A stretch of 64,000 nucleotides of DNA from Incurvaria masculella. Lineage: Eukaryota; Arthropoda; Insecta; Lepidoptera; Incurvariidae. The position numbers and the translations under genes are program-made. The notes below the pieces were generated by a model. That model was not told the DNA's origin. It saw only the letters and a program-made list of their open reading frames with translations, and did no database searches. Each line of letters opens with the position of its first letter. Within the stretch, counting starts at the first letter, position 1. The DNA lies in the NCBI GenBank assembly GCA_946894095.1, contig OX335657.1:9672001-9736000 (forward strand), in the 5' to 3' direction. Positions 36,201 through 46,152 of the stretch are shown here, piece after piece.

Positions 36201-39200
36201 TTGTATAAAACGCGCGAAAAATGCGAACTTTCGGACCTTATAACTTAGAAACCAAACACAATTTTACAATGCCAATGGTCATCAGACATCTAGTTCGATC
36301 AAATAAAGCTATTTTGAGCAAAATTTTGGATCTCTGACAAGAAATATGGGCGTGATCTTCTTTCCCCTTTTGTATGGGGAGATGAGCGGGATGGGCCACC
36401 TTAAGCCACAAATTCATAATAAATGTAACATATTTCAGGTTAATAGGTTTTTTTTAACATTTTCAAAATAAGAGTTTCATTTAATTGCACCATCTAACGG
36501 TGTAAAACTTCAAATCACTATTTACAACAAAACAATTCAACCTAAAATTGTTGTATAGTATGGAAATCCTTAACATTGTATCATTATGGTGCATATAACT
36601 GGGTATTATTTATAATGGATTAAGGGATACCCTTGAACTAAACAAATAAGGCAATGAAAAAGTCCTAGAAGTTTTAAGATGATGATACAGGGTTTGTTAA
36701 CATTAATGTTTAGGTTCGATTATTATTTCTTCAATCTCTCATGAAGAAATTAAGTACATACATCCTCACAGGTGCATCAATAGAAACGAGGTGCTTGGCC
36801 AAAATAAAAGTAACTGAATATTACAAGAACTACTTATCAGATAATGTTGCACAACACATGACAAAAACCAGCCAAGGTCTTCGCAATTGTTATCTACCTA
36901 AACAAACCAAATTTCTAGACAACGTTTACCTTCATACACATACTAGAGGCACCCTGCTGCCCTAATCTCATACATATATGAGAGTCATGCGTCAGGGTGC
37001 TTCCAGAAGGCAAAAATCTAAGCTTTGTAATAAAATTGTGTCAAATAGAATATTAAACCTGGCAAAGTTCACTTAAATTTAAATTTGCAAGACCATTTAA
37101 ATATTACACAAAATAGCAAACAAGCCCTCATGTATTATGACATCATATTATTTGCAGTAGATATTTCTATATCCAGTGATGGAACAAGGTCTGCTTAAAT
37201 GTCAAACACATAAACACAAAATAATCCAACAATCTGCTTAAAGAATGCCATGTGACGAAATAGGACAAATCAATAAACTGAACATAAATGGGCAAACAGG
37301 TCTTTTGTTTACAAAGATCCATGTCTTTTGGCGATGAGTCACTCGCAAACAAACAGATCCGCAAAAAGATCAATTTCTTTTAGTCGTTCGCGAACGAAGG
37401 AGTCAAAACATGGGGTCGTCTGTAGTGAACAAAGATCCGTGTCTCTGCGGCCCATACTAATGATTGATCCCGACTGAACGGATCAGTGAGTTCGGACTCG
37501 ATCCAAATCAGCAAACACAGGCCGCATGACAGGCTTTTTTTTTGCTCATTCATCCAAATTTGGGAATATTTCCACAGTCCACGTGATGATGTTTTTTGAT
37601 GAATTAGCATTTTTTTTGCTCATTCGAGATTGTGTCAATTCTAGGAATTTTACTATGGTGATAAACATGTCATGTTTGTAGACATGTGATAAGAGCTTAA
37701 TAATCTAATTCTCTGCTAGGAACTTGAAATGACAATAAATAAGTTTACATTTCATTCTTCAAAAGTGATAAGACACATATGTCTGTCATATAGACACCAT
37801 TGTGTCTATATGACAGACACAATGGTGATGAAGATTTTTTTTTTCACAGATTAAATACATAGGTGTCCCAAGATAATTTGATATCAAGCGTATACAAAAT
37901 ATAACTCACTTGAAACAGTGAACGACTGGTTGTGGCTGGGCATCTGCGTGGAGTATGCATGATGGGTCGCGGGAGGCGGTGGCGCGGGGCGTCGGGGCGC
38001 GCGCCCCGTGCTCGGGCTCACCGTCACCGTGAGATGTCCCTCAAACCCGCCGGCCTCCCGCACCGGACTCTGCATGGCCGATGTGGGCGTACACACTGTT
38101 AGGTTTACAGAAGTGAAAGCGCGGGGCCCTTCGTACTCTTCCAGCCAAGGGTCAGGGTAAAATGGCCGCTGGCGGTTTGGTATGTCAACGTTAACGTTGA
38201 CCGATAGGTTAAGCGGATATTCGGGCCACGAGTAAGATTCTGCAGGTGTGTTTTCCTTAAATGGCGGCGGTGCAGCGGGGGGTTCCAGCGGTGGCGGCAC
38301 CGGTGACAGGGCTCGACAGGGCTCAGAAACTGGCTCCGATATTGTTTGTCGCTTCAAGTTTAACTCCGGGTGCACTTTTATAAATTCAAGCGTGCAGGGT
38401 CTCTTTGGCTTCTCAGAAGACTCTTCTTTTGGAAGTGGAGGTGCTGTAACTTCTTTTTCGAGGTCTTTTTGGATGATGAGTTTTTTTCCTTTCACCTTTT
38501 CCAGCCTCTGATTTAAGTTACTTTTGATTTTGTTACTTTTAAGTATTCTGTAGTTGGTGGCCTCCACTGGCTCGGAGGTTTTGGTGAGTTTGACTTCGTC
38601 CTCGTTTTGGGTGGGGTGATCGCATTCAATATCACTCGGAGTCTCGCTGCTCTTCTCCACACAGTTGTCTATGTTGATTGTTATTGGTGATGAGTCATAA
38701 GCGACCTGTGGTTTAACTTCTTCTGCATACTGATTTAGAACATCGTTTTTTGTTTCCACCAATGCATTGTTTGTGTTTATTTCAACACAGTTCTCATTGC
38801 TTTCTTGAGTAGTTTCAATGCTAGCGTTATTGTGGGGCACAAGAGTGATCGACAACTCGGCGTTCTGAGGTTTCTGGCAGGACAGTGGCTGCACGGCGAC
38901 AGTGGCGGGAAACTGTCGCGTCTCGAGAGGCCTGTTGCGGCACTCAAGCGGTGTGAGCGACTCGCGTAGGTCCTTTAGGCGACGCGCGGCCGCCGACGAG
39001 CTAGCGTGGTAAGCGTGCGTCAGGGAGGCCTCGGCTTGGCTCTCGAGATGCGTCTCGCAGGCGCGCTTGTCGTGGCAGTAGGCGGCGATCGCTCCAGACA
39101 CTGCATGGTCGGGCGCGCCTGGGAATTTCTGCTTCAACTCATGGAAGAGTTGCATGAGAGAGATGTTGGTGCAGGCGCAGCGCGCGGCGGCGCGATCCGG

Positions 39201-39212
39201 AGGCGCAGACAT
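24234..39212 (-). CDS. Tab2: Tab2-like adaptor, alternative long model
   Basis: This model differs from the 31194-39212 model only at the 3' end. Exon 3 would stop at 31334 (GAGCTAG|GTACGA, phase 1) and splice to 24851-24904, a 54-nt exon bounded by TTACAG and GTAAGT that encodes RRGDEITVHLCPGSGRR. A final coding piece at 24234-24250 then encodes TWIRH and a stop. All phases agree and the total is 587 residues. The extra intron is 6.4 kb and holds the tRNA-like cluster and SINEs. Evidence is splice signals and phase only; no homologue was checked. Whether the gene uses this end, the proximal stop, or both cannot be decided here. Confidence 0.35.
25293..25625 (-). mobile_element. tRNA-derived SINE (head type II)
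   Basis: The common body begins with a T-run and ACATGGATGGCTAATACCA. The minus-strand head reads CGTAGCCTAGTGGCGCGGG and has a B box GGGTTCAATCC. The head differs from type I copies (8718, 33725) although the body is shared. Confidence 0.75.
25626..26250. other. AT-rich DNA without recognised features
   Basis: No exon, tRNA or terminal repeat was seen. In the longer Tab2 model it is intron. Confidence 0.4.
26349..26423 (-). tRNA. tRNA-Lys-like gene or SINE core, copy 1
   Basis: A 75-nt cloverleaf can be drawn. The acceptor stem is GTCGGGA/TTCCGAC (one G-T), the D stem GCTC/GAGC, and the T stem GCAGG/CCTGC with TTCAAGT. The anticodon stem GTGGA/TCCAA has one mismatch. The loop CATGTAA would give anticodon TGT but has A instead of the invariant T33. 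Overall it resembles tRNA-Lys (TTT), whose loop is CTTTTAA, with the anticodon altered. The A and B boxes (TAGCTCAGTTGG, GGTTCAAGTCC) look competent for pol III. A working tRNA is unlikely. Confidence 0.5.
26609..26679 (+). pseudogene. tRNA-Lys-like copy 2, 5'-truncated
   Basis: Identical to copy 1 from GAGCTCAGTTGGTTTAGAGC through CTTCCGACG, but the first acceptor-stem strand (GTCGGGAT) is replaced by unrelated bases. It cannot form a tRNA. Confidence 0.6.
27016..27090 (+). tRNA. tRNA-Lys-like gene or SINE core, copy 3
   Basis: Same 75-nt cloverleaf as copy 1 with one change in the anticodon stem (ATCCA to ATGCA), which breaks another pair. It is most probably a tRNA-derived repeat core and not a functional tRNA. 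Confidence 0.4.
27181..28115. other. AT-rich DNA without recognised genes
   Basis: No exon-like frame or terminal repeat was recognised. A G-run is present near 27858-27872. Confidence 0.4.
28120..28262 (-). mobile_element. SINE fragment
   Basis: Diverged SINE body recognisable by AATATTAGCCCAATACAC, a GGTGTGATGCTAGGA block, GAATTGGATGGAAAACATGA and CAACCTAGTCAGTAAGGAAG. The tRNA head and the tail are missing. Confidence 0.55.
28923..29283. mobile_element. 361-bp MITE with TTAA target site, copy 2
   Basis: Nearly identical to 2432-2792, with GGATGTTCCGACCCAT and its inverse at the ends and TTAA on both sides (28919-28922, 29284-29287). It has inserted into a TTAA within an older hairpin: the flanks ATGTTATTG|TTAA and TTAA|GATATATC are mirrored by GATATATCTTAACAATAACAT at about 29332-29352. 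Confidence 0.85.
29693..30010 (-). mobile_element. tRNA-derived SINE (head type II)
   Basis: The body starts after a T-run with ATGTGACTGGACATGGACGG. The minus-strand head contains a B box GGGTTCAAATCC and CACCACTTTTTTTCTCT. It is similar to the 25293 and 40432 copies. Confidence 0.7.
30015..31190. other. AT-rich DNA and probable Tab2 3' UTR
   Basis: Nothing coding was recognised. The part next to 31194 would be 3' UTR in the shorter Tab2 model. No canonical polyadenylation signal was located with confidence. Confidence 0.35.
31194..39212 (-). CDS. Tab2: Tab2-like TAK1-binding adaptor (CUE, coiled coil, NZF)
   Basis: Coding exons on the minus strand are 37910-39212, 34112-34333 and 31194-31501, phases 1 and 1, giving 610 residues. 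Residues about 18-60 form a CUE-like ubiquitin-binding domain (LFHELKQKFPGAPDHAVSGA). The middle is long, Pro/Ser-rich and probably disordered. Exon 2 is a 74-residue Arg/Leu-rich coiled coil. Exon 3 has an NZF/RanBP2-type zinc finger (WQCRVCTFENHGDLNTC then EQC), the hallmark of TAB2/TAB3, which binds Lys63-linked ubiquitin and recruits the TAK1 kinase in NF-kB/JNK (insect IMD) signalling. The order CUE, coiled coil, NZF is diagnostic. The donor of exon 2 (CACG|GTCCGT) is weak but phase-consistent. The last 50 residues are unlike vertebrate TAB2, so the 3' end may differ (see the long model). Confidence 0.88.
31555..31832. repeat. Interspersed repeat (GGGTTCCGTACC ... CGAGTCCGACTCGC)
   Basis: The sequence runs from AGGGTTCCGTACC through TCCGTCCGTCCGTCA and CAGCTGAAATTTTCA to GAGTCCGACTCGCACTTGGC. 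A second copy is at 56758-57000 and inverted fragments lie at 57020-57140. This repeat type is common in moth genomes (from memory). It lies 50 bp upstream of the zinc-finger exon of Tab2, in the intron. Confidence 0.7.
32310..32510 (+). repeat. Interspersed repeat, pair with 13210-13406
   Basis: It shares ACGAAAAAAGTGCAGAGAT and AAAACCAAGCAATTT with the earlier copy. No terminal structure was defined. The rest of this Tab2 intron up to 33725 shows nothing else recognisable. Confidence 0.45.
33725..34073 (-). mobile_element. tRNA-derived SINE (head type I), near Tab2 exon 2
   Basis: A full-length copy: a T-run with ATGTTACTGGACATAGATGG at the tail, and at the head on the minus strand GTCAGCCTCGGTGGCTCAGT, then a B-box-like GGTTGGAACTCC. 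Its head ends only about 39 bp from the donor of the Tab2 coiled-coil exon. Confidence 0.8.
34889..34937. repeat. Hairpin with 17-bp perfect arms
   Basis: AAGGGTTAAATACTGTT (34889-34905) and its exact inverse (34921-34937) are separated by 15 bases. It may be a tiny foldback element; function unknown. Confidence 0.55.
35041..35260 (-). mobile_element. 3' fragment of a non-LTR retrotransposon
   Basis: On the minus strand the frame reads WTEKRSVGRPPARWDDDIK followed by GRxDWRKIGEAYVQQWTQ-like residues. This is the typical C-terminal tail after the reverse transcriptase of a LINE (RTE/CR1-like, from memory). It ends in a (CTGA)n tail (35045-35064 on the plus strand). The upstream side stops in four GGTTA units (35238-35258), so it is 5'-truncated. 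Confidence 0.7.
35299..35854 (-). mobile_element. TTAA MITE, full unit, minus orientation
   Basis: A roughly 556-bp unit bounded by TTAA (35295-35298, 35855-35858), with ends GGTTGGCCTTCCCGCTCA and GGGAAGGGCCATC. It is the same family as 930-1904. It shares its right TTAA with the next copy in head-to-head order. Confidence 0.8.
35859..36400 (+). mobile_element. TTAA MITE, full unit, plus orientation
   Basis: The 542-bp unit begins GGTGGCCCAACCCGGCGGG and ends CGGGATGGGCCACC. TTAA flanks it at 35855-35858 and 36401-36404. This is the best full-length reference unit for the family. It inserted into the TTAA of a decayed 361-bp-type MITE (36401-36573). Confidence 0.85.
36401..36573 (-). mobile_element. 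Diverged half of the 361-bp-type MITE
   Basis: TTAAGCCACAAATTCATAAT, CATCTAACGGTGTAAAACTT and the end GGAAATCCTTAA align, inverted, with the 2432-2792 element. The other half is missing. The boundary with the neighbouring MITE is a TTAA, which shows the order of insertion. Confidence 0.6.
36580..37905. other. Tab2 intron 1 DNA with a perfect hairpin
   Basis: Mostly AT-rich DNA without exons. The notable item is a hairpin at 37781-37818 (next entry). A repeated TTTTTTTTTGCTCATTC occurs at about 37540 and 37610. Confidence 0.4.
37781..37818. repeat. Perfect 17-bp hairpin near the Tab2 donor
   Basis: GTCTGTCATATAGACAC and its exact inverse flank the four bases CATT. It lies about 90 bp inside intron 1 of Tab2. 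It could be a small foldback scar or form a structure in the pre-mRNA. Confidence 0.6.
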
Positions 39213-39920
39213 CGCCGCCCATGTTCCTGCCGCTCGCCCGCGCTACGACAGCCGCGCGCAAAGGCGCGCGACTGCGACCATGTCCCGTTTAATGTGACGT
39301 CACACAATTTTCCTGCAACACAGTGTACAGTCGGTGTTCGTTGACAATTTTCTTTGGTTACCGTTCCCCGCAAGATAGCAATACTAATAATAAAGTGTGG
39401 TTGTCGGGCAATCACTCACTCGGGATATATTAAAACATTTCATTCGTTCACTGTAATAAATATTGAGCCCACTAGACACCGACACAAAACATGAAATTCT
39501 TAACAAAGCTATAAGCGTAGTCCGAAGTCGCACTTGCAGAGCACTTCCTACGCTAGCCGACCGAAAAATACAAAACCCAATCAAACCAAAAATCACCAAA
39601 GCAAAGCATCAACCCCAACCAAAGAGCTAACACAACCAACATCCATCCGTCTTCTGTCAAACCTCATCTCAGCTGCCATTTTTTTCATAGACAACTAAAT
39701 AAGCAAATGCTGCGTTCGGAGAATTTGTTTGTTTATTTACAACGAACACAAGTTATTTTATACACAATCAATAAATTATCGGAACCTTCACAACACTACA
39801 AAGCCAAATAAAAATGCAGCGCCCGATCAGCGAATCGTCGCAATGATACTGACTGTATAGCGAAAGCTTTTGCCTGTCCATTGGATAAACAAACAAAAAA
39901 AAAATCAATAATACTGATGC

Positions 39921-39980
39921 AGTGATCTCGCATGAAAGGCAATGATCTCGCATGAAAGGCAATGATCTCGCATGAAAGGC
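39921..39980. repeat. Three tandem 20-bp repeats
   Basis: The unit AATGATCTCGCATGAAAGGC occurs three times in a row with only the first base or two varied. It is in the interval between the divergent genes Tab2 and Lamtor3. Confidence 0.9.
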
Positions 39981-40070
39981 AAATCTGACTGACTTTAAGT
40001 CTAACTTAGCACCGCACTAACCTGTGGCACTAACCATACAAAACTAGTTTATTCCGACTTTAATACGTGT

Positions 40071-40217
40071 ACAGTCGTTTTGTCTGAAATACATACACCG
40101 GAAATAGAGACAAATTTGAAATCTCTTTCTCTCATGCTGAAGTCAACCATACTTACTTACTTATTACTTAATTCCTTCTCTTTCCAGTGTATACAATTGA
40201 GAGAAAACGACTGTGCT
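40071..40217. mobile_element. Short MITE-like element
   Basis: GTACAGTCGTTTT at the left is mirrored by AAAACGACTGTG at the right, with inner GTGTAT / ATACAC symmetry. A sister pair of motifs (TTTACAGTCG / CGACTGTGC) lies at 41158-41215, directly before the Lamtor3 ATG. Confidence 0.5.
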
Positions 40218-40431
40218 AAAGTTAGTCCGCCCACTCTGAATACTGCTCTATGTGTTAAAAAAGTAGGCATCTTTTTTCTAAATAGAGTTAAACAGCTTCG
40301 AACACGAGAATTTCCCGTGATCGAAAGTGAAGCGAACACGAAAATTCTCGCCTTAGAAACTAACAAACTATACGTAGAAAAAAAAGCCTCAATTTTTTTG
40401 TTAAATCGAATGACATCTCACAAGCGACACA

Positions 40432-40678
40432 CCGACGGAAAACATGGACAATTTTTCATTGCCGCTTCAACCATAGCTTAACCCTGATACCTAGCAGGGA
40501 AGGAGACCTACAGATTTACATGGGTTCCCAACTATGGAGCAGGTCGCCATATCGTAACGAAATGCGCTTATCCAACTCAAAAAGAGAAAGAAAGTGGTGC
40601 ATGACCGAGGCAAGGATTTGAACCCATAACATCCCGCATGATAGGCAAGTCTCTAGTCCCTAGACCACGAGCTATTCA
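40432..40678 (-). mobile_element. SINE copy, tail-truncated (head type II)
   Basis: It has AACATGGACAATTTTTCATT, CTACAGATTTACATGGGTTC, the AAAGAGAAAGAAAGTGGTGC block and GGATTTGAACCC as inverse B box, ending near CTAGACCACGAGC. Confidence 0.65.
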
Positions 40679-41216
40679 TAGCTGTACAGTTATGTCGAAA
40701 TTGAACAATATTTGCTGGTAATATACCAACCATTATGCGCATGTGAAACAGTATGCATATTGTGGCGATTTTTTTTATGGAGCAAAGTTTGTAATATAGA
40801 AACGAAAATAATTCATTTCGTGTGGATATACCTAAAGCTAATTTGAACTTGAGAAGTTAAATACATCCTAGTTTATGAATAAAACAATATTTTTACGTGA
40901 TGGCTGTATAGCGAAAAATATTGCCTTTCTACGTGGAAAAAAAAACTTGCATGTCAGAATGTCTGTTGAAAGCTATATATTATTAATTTTTAGGGAATGA
41001 AACGAATAATTTACCCAACGAATATTCTATCCTAATTTTAACAAATAATTTCCAAGTGGTACATCTATATTAATCCCCTTTATTTGTTCCGTGATTTTGC
41101 CACCACAGCCCGCCGACACTACAACCACTTTTAATTTTGAATCGTCTGTGTTACTCAGTTTACAGTCGCTTCAAAGCTGCTTTTACTTTCTTAAATTAAA
41201 AGGAATCGACTGTGCA

Positions 41217-43578
41217 ATGGGTGAAGAATTTAGAAAACACTTGAACCAACTTCTCGAGAAGTGAGTGATTGTAAAATAAACCAGGAAAGCGCAATTACAA
41301 ATTATTTTAGACACTTTAGTAGTTCACATTGCCATTTAAAATACACGGATTATCACCGGTCTAGCCATACAAAATGCGATTTAGTACGGAGATAATCCAC
41401 GTATGCAAGATAGCACGCCCACTCAGTGATAAAAATTATATAAATGTACTTATTAAAATTAGTTTCACAGTTCACTCTGAATACGTGGATGATTAATCAA
41501 TGATGATCTATGAGGTATACAATAGAGAGTGCCTGAAATAGAAACTAGTACTGTTTCATTTGGATTATTCTGAATCAATCAGTGTCTGTCTTAGTGGTGG
41601 GTGTGTGTGGTTAAGTAATGTTTACCATAACAGTAAATTGTATTTAAAGTTTATCTTGGCTCAGGTTTAGCAGGGTGCGGCAATCTTGCAATCTAATTGG
41701 TTAATTGAACATGTAATTTAGGATCTCACAAACATATTCAAGCAAAAAATCTTCACTGGAGACGTTACTTTTTCATCATACTTTTCATTTAATTTTTCCA
41801 AATACTTTCAGGGTTTTTTTTAAGTAAAAAATCTAATAAATAAATCCCTCGTTTACAGGGTGAACGGACTGCACTGCATTCTCATCACCGACCGGGATGG
41901 AGTCCCACTGGTGCGCGTGGCGACGGAACGTGCACCCCAGCTCGCTCTCCGCTCCAACTTTATATCAACGTTCGGCACGGCTACCGAACACGCCGGCAAG
42001 CTGGGCCTCGGCCGCAACAAGACCATACTCTGCATGTACTCCAGCTACCAGGTGCATATCTCTTGTGGGTGCCTTGAACACTGTACAGCCATCTTAAATA
42101 TTCCGGGAGGTCACGACATTTTTGGTCACGATAAGGTAAATGGCTGAATCTGGGTTCACATGTTCGAGACCAACCCTCTCATGCTAAATATGTTGGTCTG
42201 CCTGTGCTAAGTGGTTCCGTTAATCCCGTAATTATGCAACAATAACCAGTCGGTATTTTAATTAAATACTTAAATATACCTAAAGTTATATCTGTAACCT
42301 AAATCACCTATAACTATGAAATGCAACCAAAAATTTGTTCAGTTTTTGTATTGCTAACCAAGTATGCACTGATACTTTCATGCTTCGTCATTTGCATCCA
42401 TTTGCCATATAATATATATATTTTGTCACCATAACTACTTTTTCAGGCGCCTTATCTACGTAACGCAACCACTTGGAACAGGCAGACTGACACATTAAGC
42501 TTCAGAGGGTTGGTCTTTATCTTGTGAACCCAGTTTCAGCCATTTACGTTATCGTTACAATTTTTGTCGCGACCTCCTAGTCTAAAATATCTGATGTGGA
42601 AGGTAGAAATACCCATTTGCAAGTGATTTTAACAAGATGATGTTCTCGTTAAAGTCCATTGCAATTTGGTGTTTCTACTTTTCACAACAGATATTTAGGA
42701 TGGTTGTACAGTGTGATCCATTTTAGTGTTGTATGAAATGTTGAAAATTTAATTAAGAAGATGCGCTGCAAAATGTACAACTTAGAACTCATCATTAAGT
42801 TATGATAGATCTTATCATAACTTAATATTTATTGCTCATATACATTAATGTTGTTGTTTAAAATTTCACATGCATTCTATCACGCTACTTCACCCAAGGG
42901 ATCAGTTTCAGTTTCTTAATTCCCTCATTTGGGTGGATACTATACACTCGGATTTGTCATATTTTTTCCTGTCACTTCGATTACTTCTAGCGAAGAACAG
43001 CCAAAAAGGAACCGCGCCAGGTTTGTCGTTGTATTATTTCCCTTTTATTGGTACTTACAAACTAGTTTATCGTGATTGATCGATTACTACTGCTCACAAA
43101 GATAATTATATATAATATGGTGAAGATCACCAGAGATGAAAGAGCGCCATAAGGCGATCACAGCATACTTCTTTGGTTTTCTCTGCAGACATATTATATT
43201 TATATAAGTATGAATTGGTTGTGGTATGTTTCCTGGGGTGCGTATCTACCCTTTTTCTTTGTAAATTTTTGTCACCCCATTCGAGGGTCATTCTTCTGTC
43301 ACCCATTTGCTCTACACGTCCAATCCATATTAACAAACCCTTCGAAATTCTCGTGTTCTTCTCAGTTGACAGTTTCCCTAACCATCAAACATTTTATTAT
43401 GAACATGAACATAATTCATGTTACTTGTTGGTTGCAGGTGATCCAGATGAATAAGTTACCACTAGTGTTGACATTCATTGGTAGTGACAACTGCAATACA
43501 GGCCACATCCTTTCACTAGAGAGTGAGATAGAGCCCTATCTCAAGGACTTGGAAACCGTTGTGACGGAGCCACAGTGA
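41217..43578 (+). CDS. Lamtor3: Lamtor3 (MP1), Ragulator subunit
   Basis: Three coding exons: 41217-41260, 41859-42051 and 43438-43578, phases 2 and 0, giving 125 residues (human LAMTOR3 has 124). Conserved stretches are NGLHCILITDRDGVPLVRVA, GKLGLGRNKTILCMYSSYQ and MNKLPLVLTFIGSDNCNTG. This is a roadblock/LC7 fold. The protein pairs with LAMTOR2 in the Ragulator complex on late endosomes and lysosomes, scaffolding MEK/ERK and anchoring Rag GTPases for mTORC1 activation. All splice sites are canonical (GAGAA|GTGAGT, TTACAG|G, CAG|GTGCAT, TTGCAG|G). Intron 2 carries a foldback MITE starting 50 bp after its donor. AATAAA motifs near 44363, 44458 and 44516 could end the transcript. It is divergent from Tab2, about 2 kb away. 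Confidence 0.95.
42103..42580. mobile_element. Foldback MITE in Lamtor3 intron 2
   Basis: Arms of about 120 bp mirror each other: GGGAGGTCACGACA, GTAAATGGCTGAATCTGGGT and GACCAACCCTCT on the left return as AGAGGGTTGGTC, ACCCAGTTTCAGCCATTTAC and TGTCGCGACCTCC on the right. The centre (42275-42395) is also found at 5665-5785. Confidence 0.75.
42895..43105 (+). repeat. Interspersed repeat, pair with 60195-60410
   Basis: It shares TCAGTTTCAGTTTCTT, ACACTCGGATT, TTCGATTACTTCT and ACTTACAAACTAGTTTA with the copy in the first intron of the second reductase gene. Shorter relatives occur at 44800-44950 and, inverted, at 49890-50020. Possibly the 3' part of a non-LTR element. Confidence 0.55.
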
Positions 43579-43599
43579 TAGTCAGTAGCTTCATACTAA

Positions 43600-46140
43600 A
43601 CTTGTTGACTTTATCAATGTAGTTATTTAAAAATGTTATGCATAAAAGGTACTGATAATAGTAACTTAAAAAGTGCTTATGTCTTATAAGTGAGTGTTGG
43701 GTGTTTTTGCTAAAAAAATGTTAAAGGAGCCACTAATGCTTGAGCACTCTTGATTAAATTTTTTCGGCCCACTTTAATTTAATTCTCCAATACTGTAAAA
43801 TTATGACTGTGGAAGTATTTGTCTCATAATTGATAATACACATGTTATTGAACCCTATATGTATATTTTTCTTCAGTTCTGAAATTGTGTACTTATGTTG
43901 GTCACATTAACTTCAAGTTTTATCAAAGTCTTATTCGTCTAGCCTTTCTAATGTTTTAAACACGGAACTACAGGGCAACTTGTGGTATAACTCATAAACT
44001 GACTGTAAACTTACTGTATCTGTTAATAGCGTATTGCATCATCAATTTTACCTTTGAGGTTGACAAGAATATGCCCTCATAAAAATCTATTTGATTGGTG
44101 ACTTAATTTTTTAAAACAATTCTTTGTTTGTTTATCTTCTGAGATAACTTTGAGGTAATAATGTTATACCATTAATCCGATAAAGATGTCAGAATATTAT
44201 ATAAGCAAAAAAAAAGGATATTGTCTGTTCTAGTCAATTCTTTGGAAACATATATATTGCACAAGCATTTATGTTTTCTGCAAATTGGTATAAGTGGCTA
44301 TATTGGTATAATGGTAAAATATTTATTGGTATAAAAAATGTGTAAAAAGGTTATATGTAAATAATAAAAAATATCTGCTATATGTTTGCTGGGCTTCAAT
44401 ATTTAGGCAAATACTATAAAAAATTCTATACAAATTAAAGCTATTTAAAAATTGTTATAATAAAGTTTTCAATGTATCATGAAACCTTGTATACATATTA
44501 TAGCTACAGCTATTACAATAAACCAATAAGTAATAGACATAGATTTTTTTTATCTATGCTTACTGCTATCTTCAGACCCACTTTAATGACTGCTATCTGC
44601 AGACCTACTTGTAATTGTCAGTAAAGATTGTTGAAAATTATTAAACATCAGTGGTTCCAAAGGACAAGCCACCTCACATTAATGTGGTTTCCAATGTCTT
44701 ATTGCAGGCCACTTCATTAGATTCTGTATTGGTAGCTCATGAAATGCTTGGCGAAGTGTCGTTGAATAGCTGCACTGAAATCTTTACTATTCCAATTATG
44801 GGGATAATGTTTATTGTTTATTGTTTATTCATCATCCATAGACAGTACACTGCACTCGGATTTGTCATATTTTAGCATTGGCCAGTTCAGCAAACACAGC
44901 GAAGAAGAACTGGAAAGAAACTCCGCTGTTTTTTTTTTCAACATCCACTTAGTCTAAGTTTACAAAAGTGTTTGTCAATTATTTTAACAAAAACATAGGT
45001 AAAACACCAAATTCACATAAATACACGAAATTTACAATCCATGCCGTATGCAACAGTTCATGACAAATATCATTTTATTTGCAAAGACAATCCCCTCCAA
45101 CTAATATGTTGCCAATTGGAGTAGGCCAGTCCCCACAAACAGCACCCGTTCACGAGCATCACGCCGTGCACAGCCATTACCTCTTTCAACCATATTTTAG
45201 GGAAAGAGATAACCCCAGCCAAGCGTCACCGTAAGCAAGGACCTTTAAGCGATGCACTGCTCCAGTGGCAACACAACACTGTGAAACACTTGCACATTAG
45301 GTTTTAATACTATAGTTTTGTCATAAACTACTACTGTCAGCTGATCACATAGTTACATATCCCTTTAAATGCTACCACCTACAGAAAATTAAGAGTATAA
45401 TGGTTTGAGAGCAGCCCTATCGATAAAGTAACAATAGATTCCTATATGAGATTTTGACCAATACCGAGAAACTAATAATGCTTAACTAAAATAAAATAAA
45501 ACGTTGACACGTTATAATAAAAATGACGTGAAGGTTTGAATGTCTGAGAATACAGTAAGATTAAAATGAAAAGTACAGTTAAATGAATGAGTTTCTTTTC
45601 TTAAATAACTGTATTCTTAATTTAATTGGATTAAAATTCTAAAAAAAGCATAAGTCTGAGCATTATTATTTTTGTCTTGATGTGATTAAATATTTATTAC
45701 GTTTCTACAACATATATTTTTAAAATAATGTATTCAAATTAAATTATTTGTATCGTGAAACTGAAGAATTACATAAAGATAAAGATTACATAAATTTACT
45801 ATTAATGTCAAAGTATCAAGTTTCACTCCATGCTCGGAGCTGCTATATGGTCATAGTACTTATCTTAATGATTTTTATGGTGGTAAATTCTAGATTTAAT
45901 TTTTATCTCATCGGTTTAGTAGTGAAACATGCTGTTCATCATTAAGTTCAAATTACCTTTTAGTTCTTTAAATATGTAAACGTACAAGGTGTGGGTGGCG
46001 CAAAATGTAAAATTGCAAGTATTTCATGACATAAAGTTATATTTCATGTTAATAAATAAACTATAGCCTTTTAAAGGTTATGTTAACAAAATAAAATACC
46101 ATACAACTCGTAACACTTAAAAGCTTCTGGCAACCCCAAA
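43600..46140. other. Lamtor3 3' side and intergenic AT-rich DNA
   Basis: Contains possible polyadenylation signals for Lamtor3 and a short repeat at 44800-44950 (CACTCGGATTTGTCATATTT, GAAGAAGAACTGGAAAGAAA). No gene was recognised. Confidence 0.4.
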
Positions 46141-46152
46141 GCGGGCGGCGTC

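Noticed and set aside
39921..39980. A CRISPR-like short repeat array
   Set aside because: Three directly adjacent 20-bp units without spacers in a eukaryotic genome; it is a plain tandem repeat.
40080..40481. A 133-codon plus-strand frame between Tab2 and Lamtor3
   Set aside because: It crosses a MITE-like element and SINE sequence and has no domain.
43127..43336. Minus-strand frame WIGRVEQMGDRRM resembling a LINE C-terminal motif
   Set aside because: The resemblance is short and the downstream residues do not continue the pattern; kept out of the features.
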